In this document: in pieces, positions 34,350 through 44,281 of the stretch
Numbering within the stretch: position 1 is the first letter of the stretch
How the letters are laid out: each line of letters starts with the position of its first letter
Assembly (NCBI RefSeq): GCF_014334135.1
Contig: NZ_CP060497.1
Span: forward strand, 3,348,001-3,412,000
Length of the DNA stretch: 64,000 nt
Direction of reading: 5' to 3'
From: Olivibacter sp. SDN3
GTDB taxonomy: Bacteria > Bacteroidota > Bacteroidia > Sphingobacteriales > Sphingobacteriaceae
Translations under genes and position numbers: made by a program
Notes under the pieces: model-generated
The model's database searches: none
What the model saw: the letters and a program-made list of their open reading frames with translations, nothing else
What the model was told of the DNA's origin: nothing

Positions 34350-37300
34350 TTAAAATGTTGCTTGTAAACCTAATTGAAATGAGCGTGGACTAGGATATTG
34401 ACCGTAGTCTACACCATTTGTAAGTGTGCCGTTTTTGGAGCCAATTTCTGGGTCTAAACCGCTATAGTTTGTCGCCGTAAAGAGATTTTGTGCAGATATA
34501 TATACCCTAAATTGACTGATCACGTTTCCACTGATACTTTTAATCCAATTTTCCGAAGGACGATAACCGATCATGAAATTTTTCATGCGCAGAAAAGAAC
34601 CGTCCTCAATCCACCGGTTTGATGGGCGAACATTCTGGTTGGGATCGCCATTTACCGCTCTCGGCATATTAGTGTTCGTATTCGAGGGTGTCCAGGCATT
34701 CAGCACTGCGACATCTGCATTGAACAGTCTCGGCATGCCTTCTCTGATGATCCGGGCAGCATTAAAAATGTCATTCCCCTGAACGCCCTGCAAAAACAAC
34801 ACAAGATCGAAGTTTTTATAATTGGCCGAAAAATTTAATGAGTAACTGAACTTTGGCATAAAACTCCCGATGAACGTGCGGTCTCCATCATTGATAATTC
34901 CATTCCCATCAAGATCCCTAAAACGTAAGTCGCCCGGAGCAGCGCCGTTTTGTGTAGCATGCGCAGCAATTTCTTCTTCGTTATGGAAAATACCATCTAC
35001 AAGGAAACCAAAGAATGATTGTACCGGCTGCCCAATTACGGTATTTGTGATCGGACCTCCACCGCCAAAATCGGCATCACCACCAGCTGTGATGGAAGCG
35101 TTTTCGTTATTGAGGCCAAGGACTTCATTGCGTATGATACTCATCAAACCCATCACATTCCATGTAAAATCACCATTGGTTTTATTGTATCCAAGTTGAA
35201 ATTCGAATCCATTGTTGCGCATCGCTGCAACATTGGCTAATGTACCCGACCCGTTAAATCCGTAGCTCGTAGGTGTAGGGACAGTCAGGATAAGATTGTC
35301 TGTTTGGCGACGGAAATATTCAGCGACCAAGGTGATTCGATTGTCGAAGATCCCGAAATCCAAGCCAATATTGGTTTGCTTGGTTTTTTCCCAAGCAAGA
35401 TCAGGGTTGCTAAGGCCGTTATAAAACGAGCCATTCCCGTTGATAATCGTTCCATTGAAGGGATAGGTTGATTGATTTCTTTGAATTGGCTGTAGATACG
35501 GATAATTACCAAGTAGAACACCATTAATACCGGTTATACCGTAACCCCCTCTAAGCTTGAACTCGGAAAGCCACGCTGCATCCTTCATGAAATTCTCCTG
35601 ATTAACTTTCCAGCCCGCAGAGAATGCTGGAAAATTTTCATTTTTATTTCCAGGGGCAAATACAGACAGACCATCGCGTCTGATAGAAGCGGTTAACAGA
35701 TATTTTCCGGCGTAGTCATAGGTTACCCGTGCCAGCATAGATCGGATGAGATTGGTTTCATACAGGGTGTTGGCAGCAACATTAGTTGCTCCATTTAGGG
35801 TTTTAACCAAATTGGTGCTCTGATTACCGCTTGCCGTTTCGTTACGGTAGCGCTGGCCCTGACTTTCATAAACCAAAGTCGCTCCTAGATTGTGGTCCTC
35901 GAACGACTTATCAAAACTTAACTGCTGGGTAAAGAGATGCGTTGTAAACAGTTGCCTGTCATTATTAATGGTGGCAATGTTAACAATCGATGTTCCACCG
36001 TCATTATGAATAGGTGTATAGTTTTGTATGGCGATGTTAGAATGATCAATTCCGTATGTTGAAGTGAACCTTAGCCATGGTGTAAAATTTATGCGCACAT
36101 AAGCGGTACCCAAAAGTCTTGTTGTATTATTGTAGTTTTCAATCAGGTTTGCAGTCTCTACCGGGTTGACAGGATCTGATGCATCAAAGCTGTTCTGAGG
36201 ACCCATATATCCTCCTAGATTATTTGGATTAAAGACCGGCAGGTAAGGCAGCATGCGAATCATGTTTACGATTGGCGTCCGATTGCCGGGAGGTTCATCG
36301 AAACGTTGCTTTGATTGGCCCACATAAAAACTCTGGCCAAAGTCGAAATACTTACTGATACGGTGCTCCGAGTTAATCCTATAATTTATACGTCTAAAAT
36401 TCAATCCCTGTGCTATTCCTTCTTGTTGAAACACTCCAACACCGGTATAAAAACGGGAAATATCGTTTCCACCACTCAAAGAGATGTTGTGTTGTTGTAA
36501 GGGTTGATTGGTGCGGAAATAAGCATCCTGCCAATCTGTATTGGTTTGTGCAAATGTTTGGCCAGCACCTTCATAAATAGGTTGGTTGAAATTTCCTGCC
36601 TCTAGGCGCGGGGGGAGCGGCGTCTCCGCACCATTTAAAGCCCGCTCATATTGGAGATATTGCTCGGTATTCAGCAGATCGAAACGCTTCGCCGGGCTCT
36701 GGATTCCATAATAGGAATCGAAACTGATTTTAGGTCGATCCTGAAAATACCCTTTTCTGGTCGTAATGATAATTACTCCATTGGTTGCCCGAGATCCATA
36801 AATAGCAGCGGAACTAGCATCCTTTAACACGTCTACTGACTCAATATCCCGTTGGTCGATGTTCGAAATGTCAGTTGGGAAGCCATCCACTACATAAAGC
36901 GGGTCCGAAGCAAAGCTTATGGAGCTGATACCACGTATGGCAACAATCGGACTCGTCCCGGGAGAACCATTGTTCGTAACTGTTAGTCCGGCTACACGCC
37001 CTTGCAAGGCCTGATCAGCACTGGAAACGGGTAGCTCCGTTAAGGTTTTGGCACTGACAGATGATACGGCACCTGTAATGTTCGAACGACGTTGTGTGCC
37101 ATAACCGACTACTACAACTTCATCCAAAGCCTGAGCATCGCTTCGGAGGACTACGGAGAGGGAAGTATTGTCGTTAACCGGTATTTCCTGACTTAGAAAA
37201 CCAACATAACTGAAAATCAGGGTGGCTCCTTCATCTGGAATGTTGATCTCAAATGCACCATTTTGGTCGGTAGACGTACTGCCTATTGCGCCCTTGATGG

Positions 37301-37502
37301 TAACACTTACTCCGGAAAGTGCTTGCCCAGTTTCATCCGAAACGGCGCCTCTAATGGGCCAATCGGTTTTTTCACCAAGCGTGGCGGTTTCAGATGATGC
37401 TTTTCTGATGACTCCTTCCGGCACGAGAGGGGTCGCGTGGACCACTGTGGTCAGCTGCAATGCTGCGATGTAAAGTGCAGCCCTTAGAAACTGTGTTCTC
37501 AT
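34350..37502 (-). CDS. SusC/RagA-family TonB-dependent transporter
   Basis: A 1050-residue outer-membrane transporter. It has a signal peptide (YIAALQLTTVVHATP), an unusually long linker of about 20 residues before the carboxypeptidase-regulatory domain (WPIRGAVSDETGQALSGVSV), the SusC motif LDEVVVVGYGTQRRSNITGA, a plug (SVDVLKDASSAAIYGSRATN) and a barrel ending in F (GLQATF). It is co-transcribed with susD and probably the GH43 gene. It is the second importer of the xylan locus and carries the same operator layout upstream as the first. Confidence 0.95.
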   Translation of the reverse strand: MRTQFLRAALYIAALQLTTVVHATPLVPEGVIRKASSETATLGEKTDWPIRGAVSDETGQALSGVSVTIKGAIGSTSTDQNGAFEINIPDEGATLIFSYVGFLSQEIPVNDNTSLSVVLRSDAQALDEVVVVGYGTQRRSNITGAVSSVSAKTLTELPVSSADQALQGRVAGLTVTNNGSPGTSPIVAIRGISSISFASDPLYVVDGFPTDISNIDQRDIESVDVLKDASSAAIYGSRATNGVIIITTRKGYFQDRPKISFDSYYGIQSPAKRFDLLNTEQYLQYERALNGAETPLPPRLEAGNFNQPIYEGAGQTFAQTNTDWQDAYFRTNQPLQQHNISLSGGNDISRFYTGVGVFQQEGIAQGLNFRRINYRINSEHRISKYFDFGQSFYVGQSKQRFDEPPGNRTPIVNMIRMLPYLPVFNPNNLGGYMGPQNSFDASDPVNPVETANLIENYNNTTRLLGTAYVRINFTPWLRFTSTYGIDHSNIAIQNYTPIHNDGGTSIVNIATINNDRQLFTTHLFTQQLSFDKSFEDHNLGATLVYESQGQRYRNETASGNQSTNLVKTLNGATNVAANTLYETNLIRSMLARVTYDYAGKYLLTASIRRDGLSVFAPGNKNENFPAFSAGWKVNQENFMKDAAWLSEFKLRGGYGITGINGVLLGNYPYLQPIQRNQSTYPFNGTIINGNGSFYNGLSNPDLAWEKTKQTNIGLDFGIFDNRITLVAEYFRRQTDNLILTVPTPTSYGFNGSGTLANVAAMRNNGFEFQLGYNKTNGDFTWNVMGLMSIIRNEVLGLNNENASITAGGDADFGGGGPITNTVIGQPVQSFFGFLVDGIFHNEEEIAAHATQNGAAPGDLRFRDLDGNGIINDGDRTFIGSFMPKFSYSLNFSANYKNFDLVLFLQGVQGNDIFNAARIIREGMPRLFNADVAVLNAWTPSNTNTNMPRAVNGDPNQNVRPSNRWIEDGSFLRMKNFMIGYRPSENWIKSISGNVISQFRVYISAQNLFTATNYSGLDPEIGSKNGTLTNGVDYGQYPSPRSFQLGLQATF

Positions 37503-37650
37503 GAGATTAATTAATTTTAATTTTCCGTAATGGCGTGCAGTTTAAAAATCAGGTCGGTTCAGTTCAATCTGTTTGTCCAATAGCAAATTATGGTTGGCAA
37601 CGTAAAATCTGGTGTCTAAAACTGGCTCGCTGTTTAATAATTGATTACAT

Positions 37651-37717
37651 CAAAGCTAGTTTGTTTGCGGATAGGAGGTCAGTAAAAATGTTTAAAAGGA
37701 GGATAATAATGTTTAAA
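37651..37717 (-). promoter_or_regulatory. predicted HTCS operator and promoter of susCD pair 2
   Basis: On the minus strand, TTTAAACATTATTATC (from 37717) and TTTAAACATTTTTACT (from 37696) are direct repeats 21 nt apart. TAGCTTTG (37658-37651) starts 59 nt after the first unit and is identical to the -7 box of susCD pair 1. The susC start lies 148 nt further. The rest of the 561-nt gap up to 38063 shows only the metal operon promoter. Confidence 0.72.
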
Positions 37718-38047
37718 ACAAAGACATATTGAATTTTTTTTGGTTTTTAGTTATATACTCTGGCGTTGTTGTGCCACCCTGAAATGCATTGCTTATCCCG
37801 AAACATAGAGTGATGGCATTCTTCGTTAACACTTAGGTACAAGTGTTCGGCGAAACAATCCGATCAAGTATAAGTAACATATGTTCATTTGATGGGTAAA
37901 ATCGCTTCTAAAATCAAAGAATCCTAAATGAGTGTCGTATCGAAAACCAATTATATATGGTCAATAAAGACGATTGTTATAAAGGGATTCAGTATAAAGC
38001 ATGGAGGCAGTTTGGAATGTAAAGTTTTTTTTATTAATTGCATTAAC

Positions 38048-38055
38048 TACCTTTG
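38048..38055 (+). promoter_or_regulatory. -7 box of the metal-efflux operon
   Basis: TACCTTTG at 38048-38055 matches the Bacteroidota TAnnTTTG -7 box and lies only 8 nt before the ATG at 38064, implying an almost leaderless transcript. No clear TTG box is found at the usual distance; a T-run lies there instead. Confidence 0.4.
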
Positions 38056-38063
38056 CATAGGAA

Positions 38064-38471
38064 ATGAAGCGTTTAGGAAAGCTTTTGATCATGTATATGC
38101 TTCTTTGGGTATTCGTACCGAAGGATGCTTTTCTATTTGCCGCTTCATTTGGCCTTCATTATGCCCATCATTTGGAAAGCCATGGTGATATTTCTGCGCT
38201 GGATTTTTTTGCAGAACACTTGGCCGGCGGGGAGGAGCATGATGCATCGCATGAAGATGGTCACCATGAGTTTCCTTGCGACCATTCCCACTCTTCGCAC
38301 TGCTCTACCGTTAGCCATGTGAAAATATTAAGCCATCGCTTACAGCTACCGGTATACACAGGCGATGCCGAGACTTTGGCCTTTCTGGTTCATGCCGGTG
38401 AACCGCAATCCGCTGCATCCGGTATATGGCAACCCCCTCAGTCACTACACAACCTTCAACTAAAAGGATAG
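38064..38471 (+). CDS. His-rich small protein of the metal-efflux operon
   Basis: A 135-residue protein with an N-terminal hydrophobic signal/anchor (LLIMYMLLWVFVP) and a central stretch rich in His, Asp and Glu (GEEHDASHEDGHHEFPCDHS then HSSHCS) suited to binding divalent metal ions. It lies 65 nt upstream of the CzcA-type pump on the same strand. A periplasmic metal-binding or sensing role for Zn, Co, Cd or Cu is inferred from composition and context; no named family is recognised. A hairpin lies between it and the pump gene. Confidence 0.65.
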   Translation: MKRLGKLLIMYMLLWVFVPKDAFLFAASFGLHYAHHLESHGDISALDFFAEHLAGGEEHDASHEDGHHEFPCDHSHSSHCSTVSHVKILSHRLQLPVYTGDAETLAFLVHAGEPQSAASGIWQPPQSLHNLQLKG

Positions 38472-38504
38472 TGTAGGTTCTACTTTTTCATAGCTACACT
38501 ATCC
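38466..38504 (+). terminator. intra-operon hairpin (attenuator or processing site)
   Basis: GGATAGTGTAG (38466-38476) and CTACACTATCC (38494-38504) form a perfect 11-bp stem around a 17-nt loop. The left arm overlaps the stop codon of the His-rich protein gene, and a short T-rich stretch (ATATTTTTC) follows. It may partly stop transcription or stabilise the first cistron. Confidence 0.6.
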
Positions 38505-38535
38505 ATATTTTTCTTGGACTTAAGTGTAGTTTTTT

Positions 38536-41500
38536 ATGTTAAATCGTATTATATTTTTCAGTATAAAAAATAAGTTGGTAATTGGTGTGTTTACCCTTGC
38601 CCTTATGATATGGGGCCTCTGGTCGGCAACTAAGCTGCCCATTGATGCCCTGCCTGATATTACCAATAATCAGGTACAGATTATTACCACCTCGCCAAGT
38701 TTGGCCGCACAGGAGGTGGAGCGTTTAGTTACTTTTCCTATTGAGCTTGCGGTAGCAACGGTACCTGAGCTTGTCGAAATTCGAAGTATCAGCAGATTCG
38801 GTCTTTCGGTCATCACCGTGGTCTTTGAAGAAGGTGCCGATATTTATTGGGCACGGCAGCAGGTTTCCGAGCGACTACAAGAGGCTGAACGTCAGATCCC
38901 GCCGGACATAGGCGAGCCGTCGCTGGGGCCCATCAGTACCGGGCTCGGTGAAATCTATCAGTATATTATTCATCCAAAACCCGGAGCTGAAAACAAATAT
39001 TCCTCTGCCGATCTGCGCACCATGCAGGACTGGATCGTTGCACGCCAGCTCTATGGTACACCCGGTGTGGCGGAGATCAATGGTTTTGGCGGGATACTAA
39101 AGCAATATGAGGTTGCCGTACGGCCCGATCGCCTGCAGTCGTACAATATCACCATTAGCGATATCATGAATGCGCTGCAGAATAATAATGAAAATACCGG
39201 TGGCGCGTATATCGATAAGAAGCCCAGCGCCTTCTATATCCGTTCTTTGGGGCTGGCAACGAGCCTGGAAGATGTGGGCAATATTGTCGTCCGGAAAGAT
39301 AGTCAGGGTACGCCGATCCTGATCAAAGATGTGGCGACTCCACGATTTGGAGGTGCTGTACGTTACGGAGCCCTTACGTACAATGGGGAGCGCGAAGCTG
39401 TTGGTGGAGTGGTAATGATGCTCAAAGGCTCCAACAGTTCTGAAGTAGTTCGTGCAGTCAAGCAAAAGATGGAGACGATTCAGCAGTCGCTTCCAGAGGA
39501 TGTTGTCATGGAGGCTTACCTAGATCGCACGGATCTCATTGGACGGGCGATCAATACCGTAAAAAGCAATTTGATTGAAGGTGCCCTGATAGTGATTTTC
39601 GTGCTCGTCTTGTTTTTAGGTAATCTGAGAGCAGGGTTGATTGTTGCTTCGGCCATTCCGCTCTCTATGCTTTTTGCCCTGTCGATGATGCGGCTTTTCG
39701 GCGTGAGCGCCAACCTGATGAGTTTGGGTGCCATAGATTTTGGTCTGATCGTAGATGGAGCGGTCATTGTAGTGGAAGCGACGATGCACCACCTCGGGCT
39801 TCGGCGCTCAGTGCTGCGCTTAAGCCAGGAGGAAATGGATCGAGAGGTTTACGAATCTGCTGCTAAGATCCGCACCAGCGCAGCCTTTGGGGAAATCATC
39901 ATCCTGATGGTTTATATTCCGATCTTGACGCTCAGCGGAATTGAAGGGAAAATGTTCCGCCCGATGGCACAAACGGTGAGCTTCGCCATTCTTGGCGCAT
40001 TAATTCTTTCCATGACCTATATCCCGATGATGTGCGTCTTGTTTTTGTCCAAAAAGCCAAGCTTGAAAAAGACTTTCTCGGATCACATGATGGAGAAGAT
40101 TCAGCAGGTCTATATGCCCTTGCTCAAGCGTGCCCTTCGCGTGCGCTATTGGGTGCTGGGCGCAATACTGGTAATCTTTCTGTCCAGCGCTTATGTTTTC
40201 TCCAAAATGGGTGCTGAATTTATTCCGCAACTTAAAGAAGGTGATTTTGCCTTCCAGTGCGTTCTTCCGCAAGGGGCTTCGCTTTCACAGAGCATTGAAA
40301 CTTCGATGAAAGCGGCCCAGATGATCAGGGGTTTTGACGAAGTCAAAATGGTTGTTGGCAAAACAGGTTCAGCAGAGGTGCCAACCGATCCGATGCCGCC
40401 GGAAGCTTCCGACATGATGGTCATCCTGAAAGATCAGGACGAATGGACCAGTGGAAGAAGTTATGAGCAATTGGCAGCGGATATGGAGGAAGCGTTGGAA
40501 GCATTAGCGGGAGTCTACATCGAAGTCAATCAACCCATACAGATGCGTTTCAATGAGCTGATGACCGGAATACGCCAGGATGTTGCGGTAAAGATTTTTG
40601 GCGAGGACCTGGATCTCTTAGAGACTTACGCGAAGCAGGTGGCCAAAATCGTGGGCGGAGTTGACGGCGCGTCGGGTGTTCTTGCTGAGCCTACTTCGGG
40701 ATTGCCGCAGATTACGGTTACCTATGACTATGATCGGATTGCACAGTATGGTGTAACCATCAAGGATTTAAATGCAGCGTTAAGCACGGCCTTCGCCGGT
40801 GCCTCCGCCGGGTTGATCTATGAAAATGAACGACGCTTTGACCTCGTCGTGCGACTCGACAGTGTGGCCAAGCAGAACATAAACGATGTTCGGAATCTAT
40901 ATGTTCCCATAACTGGTGGAGGTCAGGTAGCACTTTCACAAGTGGCGGCGATCGAGTTTAAAGAGGGGCCGGCACAGATCAGTCGGGACGACGCCAAAAG
41001 GCGTATCGTGGTTGGGTTTAATGTAGTTGGTCGGGATGTACAGAGCGTGGTGGATGATATCACCAGTCGCTTGGAAAGTGAGTTGGAATTGCCCGATGGC
41101 TATTTTTATACCTTCGGCGGTCAGTTCGAAAATCTGCAGGAAGCCCGGTCAAGACTCTTGGTAGCCGTGCCGGTTGCGCTGGCATCCATCTTTGCGCTGC
41201 TATTCTTTACGTTCGGCTCCGTGAAAGACGCGCTGCTCATATTTACGGCGATTCCAATGTCGGCAATAGGCGGGGTGCTGGCCCTAGAACTCAGAGGCAT
41301 GCCTTTTAGCATATCGGCCGGTGTTGGTTTCATAGCGCTTTTCGGTGTGGCTGTTCTGAATGGGATTGTACTGATCAGTACGTTCAATCAGTTAAAGAAA
41401 TCCGGCCATGAAAGTCTGCTCCGACGCATTTTGGAAGGTGCACAGACGCGTTTGCGCCCTGTACTGATGACCGCGACGGTGGCCTCCCTCGGGTTTCTTC

Positions 41501-42912
41501 CCATGGCCATTTCTACAGGGGCAGGAGCTGAGGTGCAGAAACCATTGGCCACCGTGGTAATTGGTGGTTTGATATCGGCTACCTTTCTAACTTTATTTGT
41601 TTTACCTATTCTTTACCTGATATTTAACCGTTTCAAGGCGCTTGGCACTTCGTATGCCATGAAGAAGGCTACAGTGCTGCTGTTTATGGTGCTTGCTGGT
41701 GCAGGTACTTCTCAGGTCTTTGGTCAGACTACAGGCGATACCCTGGGCAATCTAGATGCGGCAATTGCAATCGCGTTGAAAAATAATCCAGGCCTGAAAG
41801 AGGCTGATGCGAATATCCTCAGCCAGAAGGTATTGGAGCGCACGGCATTTGATCCGGTCAACCTGAACCTTTCGGCGGATCAGTCGCCGCTTGAGGGAGC
41901 AAGTCCGGATAATAATATAGGTATTGCACAGATCTTTAATTTACCTGGTGTTTACCGAGCAAACAAGCGTTTGTTGAAAACACAGACCGGGTTGGCCAGC
42001 CGTCAGCTCGATTTGACCAAAAACGAACTGATACGTGATGTGAGGGTGGCCTATGCAAATCTGCAGTATGCCATGGCGGTGCTGAGGCATTGGGAGAGAC
42101 GGGATAGCCTGTTAAATGAGTTTTTAAAAATTGCTGATCTGCGGTACAAAACCGGAGAGACGGCAAAAACCGAATTATTGGCGGCTTCTAACCGCTACCG
42201 GCAGCTGCAGCTGATGAAACAGCAGGCAAAAGCAACAGCGGAAGCGGCTGACCAGGAGTTAAGAAGGTTACTGAATACACAGGAACCTCCGAAAGTTGCA
42301 CCACGGCCCCGTTTCAAACTTCCACTGCTTCAAGTTCCCGATTCATCGGATCTTCAGGGAAATCCGCTCCTGGCATTTGCCCGCCAGCAGATAACGGTTG
42401 CTGAAGCTTCCGTGAAGAAGGAAAGAACGGGTTTTTTGCCCGATGTGACCTTGGGTTATCAGCATCAACTGATCCTTCAAAACTGGAACCCGGAAAGTAT
42501 TAACAAAGCATATGGGCAGCATACCCGGATGGCAGGTGTTTCTCTTGGGTTCGCTTTTCCGATTTTCAACTTATCCGCACAAAAAGCGAGGGTGAAAGCC
42601 GCGGTTTTACAGCGTACCGCCGCCGACTATTCCTATGAGAAAATTTCTAATGACCTAAAGGCGGCACTCAGTCAGCAGTTCAGCTATTATCGGCAACTTT
42701 CTGAAGCCGTTGGTTTTTACGAATCTGAAGGAATTTCTGAGGCGGATGAACTTATTGCGTCTACGCAGTTAGGTTATAGAAAGGGCGAAATGGATTATGT
42801 GGCCTACACGCAAAATGTTGAACAGGGATTCGATACACGCTTGCAATATTTGGAAACACTTAAACGCCTCAATCAGGCGATAGCAGAAATCAACTACTAT
42901 ATTGGAAATTAA
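38536..42912 (+). CDS. czcA: CzcA-type heavy-metal RND pump fused to an outer-membrane factor (CzcC-like)
   Basis: 1458 residues, about 400 longer than a normal CzcA (about 1040). Residues 1 to about 1035 are the RND proton/metal antiporter; DFGLIVDGAVIVVEA in the fourth transmembrane helix is the pattern of CzcA-type (Co/Zn/Cd) rather than CusA-type (Cu/Ag) pumps. Around residue 1050 an internal signal-like sequence (MKKATVLLFMVLAGAG) begins a TolC/CzcC-like domain with typical coiled-coil repeats (LKNNPGLKEADANILSQKV; LRYKTGETAKTELLAASNRY). The natural fusion is known in Bacteroidota; how the outer-membrane part is released is not evident. The adaptor follows directly. Confidence 0.92.
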   Translation: MLNRIIFFSIKNKLVIGVFTLALMIWGLWSATKLPIDALPDITNNQVQIITTSPSLAAQEVERLVTFPIELAVATVPELVEIRSISRFGLSVITVVFEEGADIYWARQQVSERLQEAERQIPPDIGEPSLGPISTGLGEIYQYIIHPKPGAENKYSSADLRTMQDWIVARQLYGTPGVAEINGFGGILKQYEVAVRPDRLQSYNITISDIMNALQNNNENTGGAYIDKKPSAFYIRSLGLATSLEDVGNIVVRKDSQGTPILIKDVATPRFGGAVRYGALTYNGEREAVGGVVMMLKGSNSSEVVRAVKQKMETIQQSLPEDVVMEAYLDRTDLIGRAINTVKSNLIEGALIVIFVLVLFLGNLRAGLIVASAIPLSMLFALSMMRLFGVSANLMSLGAIDFGLIVDGAVIVVEATMHHLGLRRSVLRLSQEEMDREVYESAAKIRTSAAFGEIIILMVYIPILTLSGIEGKMFRPMAQTVSFAILGALILSMTYIPMMCVLFLSKKPSLKKTFSDHMMEKIQQVYMPLLKRALRVRYWVLGAILVIFLSSAYVFSKMGAEFIPQLKEGDFAFQCVLPQGASLSQSIETSMKAAQMIRGFDEVKMVVGKTGSAEVPTDPMPPEASDMMVILKDQDEWTSGRSYEQLAADMEEALEALAGVYIEVNQPIQMRFNELMTGIRQDVAVKIFGEDLDLLETYAKQVAKIVGGVDGASGVLAEPTSGLPQITVTYDYDRIAQYGVTIKDLNAALSTAFAGASAGLIYENERRFDLVVRLDSVAKQNINDVRNLYVPITGGGQVALSQVAAIEFKEGPAQISRDDAKRRIVVGFNVVGRDVQSVVDDITSRLESELELPDGYFYTFGGQFENLQEARSRLLVAVPVALASIFALLFFTFGSVKDALLIFTAIPMSAIGGVLALELRGMPFSISAGVGFIALFGVAVLNGIVLISTFNQLKKSGHESLLRRILEGAQTRLRPVLMTATVASLGFLPMAISTGAGAEVQKPLATVVIGGLISATFLTLFVLPILYLIFNRFKALGTSYAMKKATVLLFMVLAGAGTSQVFGQTTGDTLGNLDAAIAIALKNNPGLKEADANILSQKVLERTAFDPVNLNLSADQSPLEGASPDNNIGIAQIFNLPGVYRANKRLLKTQTGLASRQLDLTKNELIRDVRVAYANLQYAMAVLRHWERRDSLLNEFLKIADLRYKTGETAKTELLAASNRYRQLQLMKQQAKATAEAADQELRRLLNTQEPPKVAPRPRFKLPLLQVPDSSDLQGNPLLAFARQQITVAEASVKKERTGFLPDVTLGYQHQLILQNWNPESINKAYGQHTRMAGVSLGFAFPIFNLSAQKARVKAAVLQRTAADYSYEKISNDLKAALSQQFSYYRQLSEAVGFYESEGISEADELIASTQLGYRKGEMDYVAYTQNVEQGFDTRLQYLETLKRLNQAIAEINYYIGN

Positions 42913-42928
42913 ATTGAAAGAAATAAAT

Positions 42929-44134
42929 ATGAAAACCTATAGCACTATGATATACAGCCTGTTTTTTCTTTTGGCTGTAGCTTGTCAAACCAAACCATCC
43001 ACCAAAGGTGGGGCTGAGGCCACAGAAAGACGTGCAGAAGAAAAGGAGGAGGGAGGAGCATTGGAGATATTTCAGAGCCAATTGGAGGCCTTGGGAGCTG
43101 AACTCGGTACTGTCGAGCTTAAGCATTTATCGGAAGGCATCCAAGCTGTTGGATTTATCCGTGTTCATAATCAGCATAAGGCGGCGGTGACTTCCCTGTT
43201 CGGTGGGAGGATACAGCATATTTTAGTTGCGCCGGGAGATATCGTGAAGAAAGGTCAGGTTTTGGCCAGCGTGGTGAATCCGCAGCTCATTGTTATGCAA
43301 GAAGAGTACCTAACGCTTGTGAATGCGCTGGCTCTGACAAAGCTGGAACGCAGCCGTCAGGAAGAACTGGTGGAGGGAAATGCAGGCGCTTTGAAAAATT
43401 TTCAGCAAGTGGAGACGCAGCTGAAGCAGCAGCAAGTTAGGATTGCCTCGTTGGAGCGGCAACTGGCGCTGGCAGGTATAAACGTAGACCAGTTGACACC
43501 CGAGAAAATAAAGGACAGGATTTCCATTACCGCACCTGCCTCCGGAACGGTATCCCAGCTCCAAACGGAACTCGGAGCGAATGCAGATGCTGGAGCGGTT
43601 CTCGCTAATATTGTGGATAATGATCAGGTAGACCTGGATCTCTATATATATGAAAAGGATCTCAGCAGGGTAAAAGTTGGCCAGGAAGTTGAGTTTTCCC
43701 TTTCCAATGATGCGGACCGCAAGGGAAAAGCAGTTGTAGACCGGGTGGGAAGCTCCTTTGAGGGCGAAAACAAAGCGGTTGCCGTACATGCCCGCATCAC
43801 GGGTGACCGTAAAGGATATATTGATGGGATGGGGGTTACCGCACTGCTCGGGACTGAGACTAGCCTGGTCGCCGCCGTACCGAATGCCGCAATCGTAGAT
43901 AAGGATGGTAACAGCTACGTTTTTGCGCTGCTGGATACGGCTACGCTCGAGCAGGGGGGGAAGCGGGAGGTGCGGTATCTTTTAGAACGGAAACAAGTTA
44001 AAAAAGGGACTAGTGCAATGGGGTTTACGCAGGTTACGTCCATCGATCCGTTGCAGGAAAAAAGCCGGGTGGTTATTTCAGGGGCAATCTTTTTGCAAGG
44101 GAAGTTGGACGGCGGAAATGCGCATGGCCATTAA
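42929..44134 (+). CDS. czcB: RND efflux periplasmic adaptor (CzcB-like)
   Basis: About 401 residues from the ATG at 42929, which places the lipobox (FFLLAVAC) correctly; an in-frame non-ATG start at 42902 would overlap the pump gene by 11 nt. A lipoyl/barrel-sandwich hybrid (FGGRIQHILVAPGDIVKKGQ; ITAPASGTVSQLQTELG) brackets an alpha-helical hairpin (residues about 130-190), followed by beta-barrel and membrane-proximal domains. It links the RND pump to the outer-membrane channel. Together with the fused pump and the His-rich protein it completes a tripartite metal efflux system. Confidence 0.9.
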   Translation: MKTYSTMIYSLFFLLAVACQTKPSTKGGAEATERRAEEKEEGGALEIFQSQLEALGAELGTVELKHLSEGIQAVGFIRVHNQHKAAVTSLFGGRIQHILVAPGDIVKKGQVLASVVNPQLIVMQEEYLTLVNALALTKLERSRQEELVEGNAGALKNFQQVETQLKQQQVRIASLERQLALAGINVDQLTPEKIKDRISITAPASGTVSQLQTELGANADAGAVLANIVDNDQVDLDLYIYEKDLSRVKVGQEVEFSLSNDADRKGKAVVDRVGSSFEGENKAVAVHARITGDRKGYIDGMGVTALLGTETSLVAAVPNAAIVDKDGNSYVFALLDTATLEQGGKREVRYLLERKQVKKGTSAMGFTQVTSIDPLQEKSRVVISGAIFLQGKLDGGNAHGH

Positions 44135-44236
44135 CCCAAAATAAATGAAACATCTGGTAGACTAGCGCGAGTTAAAAATAAAGTTAATCAACAAAACAAT
44201 GTTATCTGCATCCTGTTCATCTCTTAGTAATTCATA

Positions 44237-44268
44237 TTGCTTATTAAGAAAATCTACAGGTAATTTTG
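44237..44268 (+). promoter_or_regulatory. sigma-A-type promoter of the AI-2E-family gene
   Basis: TTG (44237-44239), 21 nt, TAATTTTG (44261-44268) fits the Bacteroidota promoter consensus. It is 13 nt upstream of the start at 44282, so the leader is very short. Confidence 0.5.
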
Positions 44269-44281
44269 TCGTATATATGTT

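Noticed and set aside
37928-38188. An 86-codon frame overlapping the His-rich protein gene in another phase
   Set aside because: It overlaps the better-supported 38064-38471 gene, which has a signal sequence and His-rich composition, and its own sequence has no protein-like pattern.
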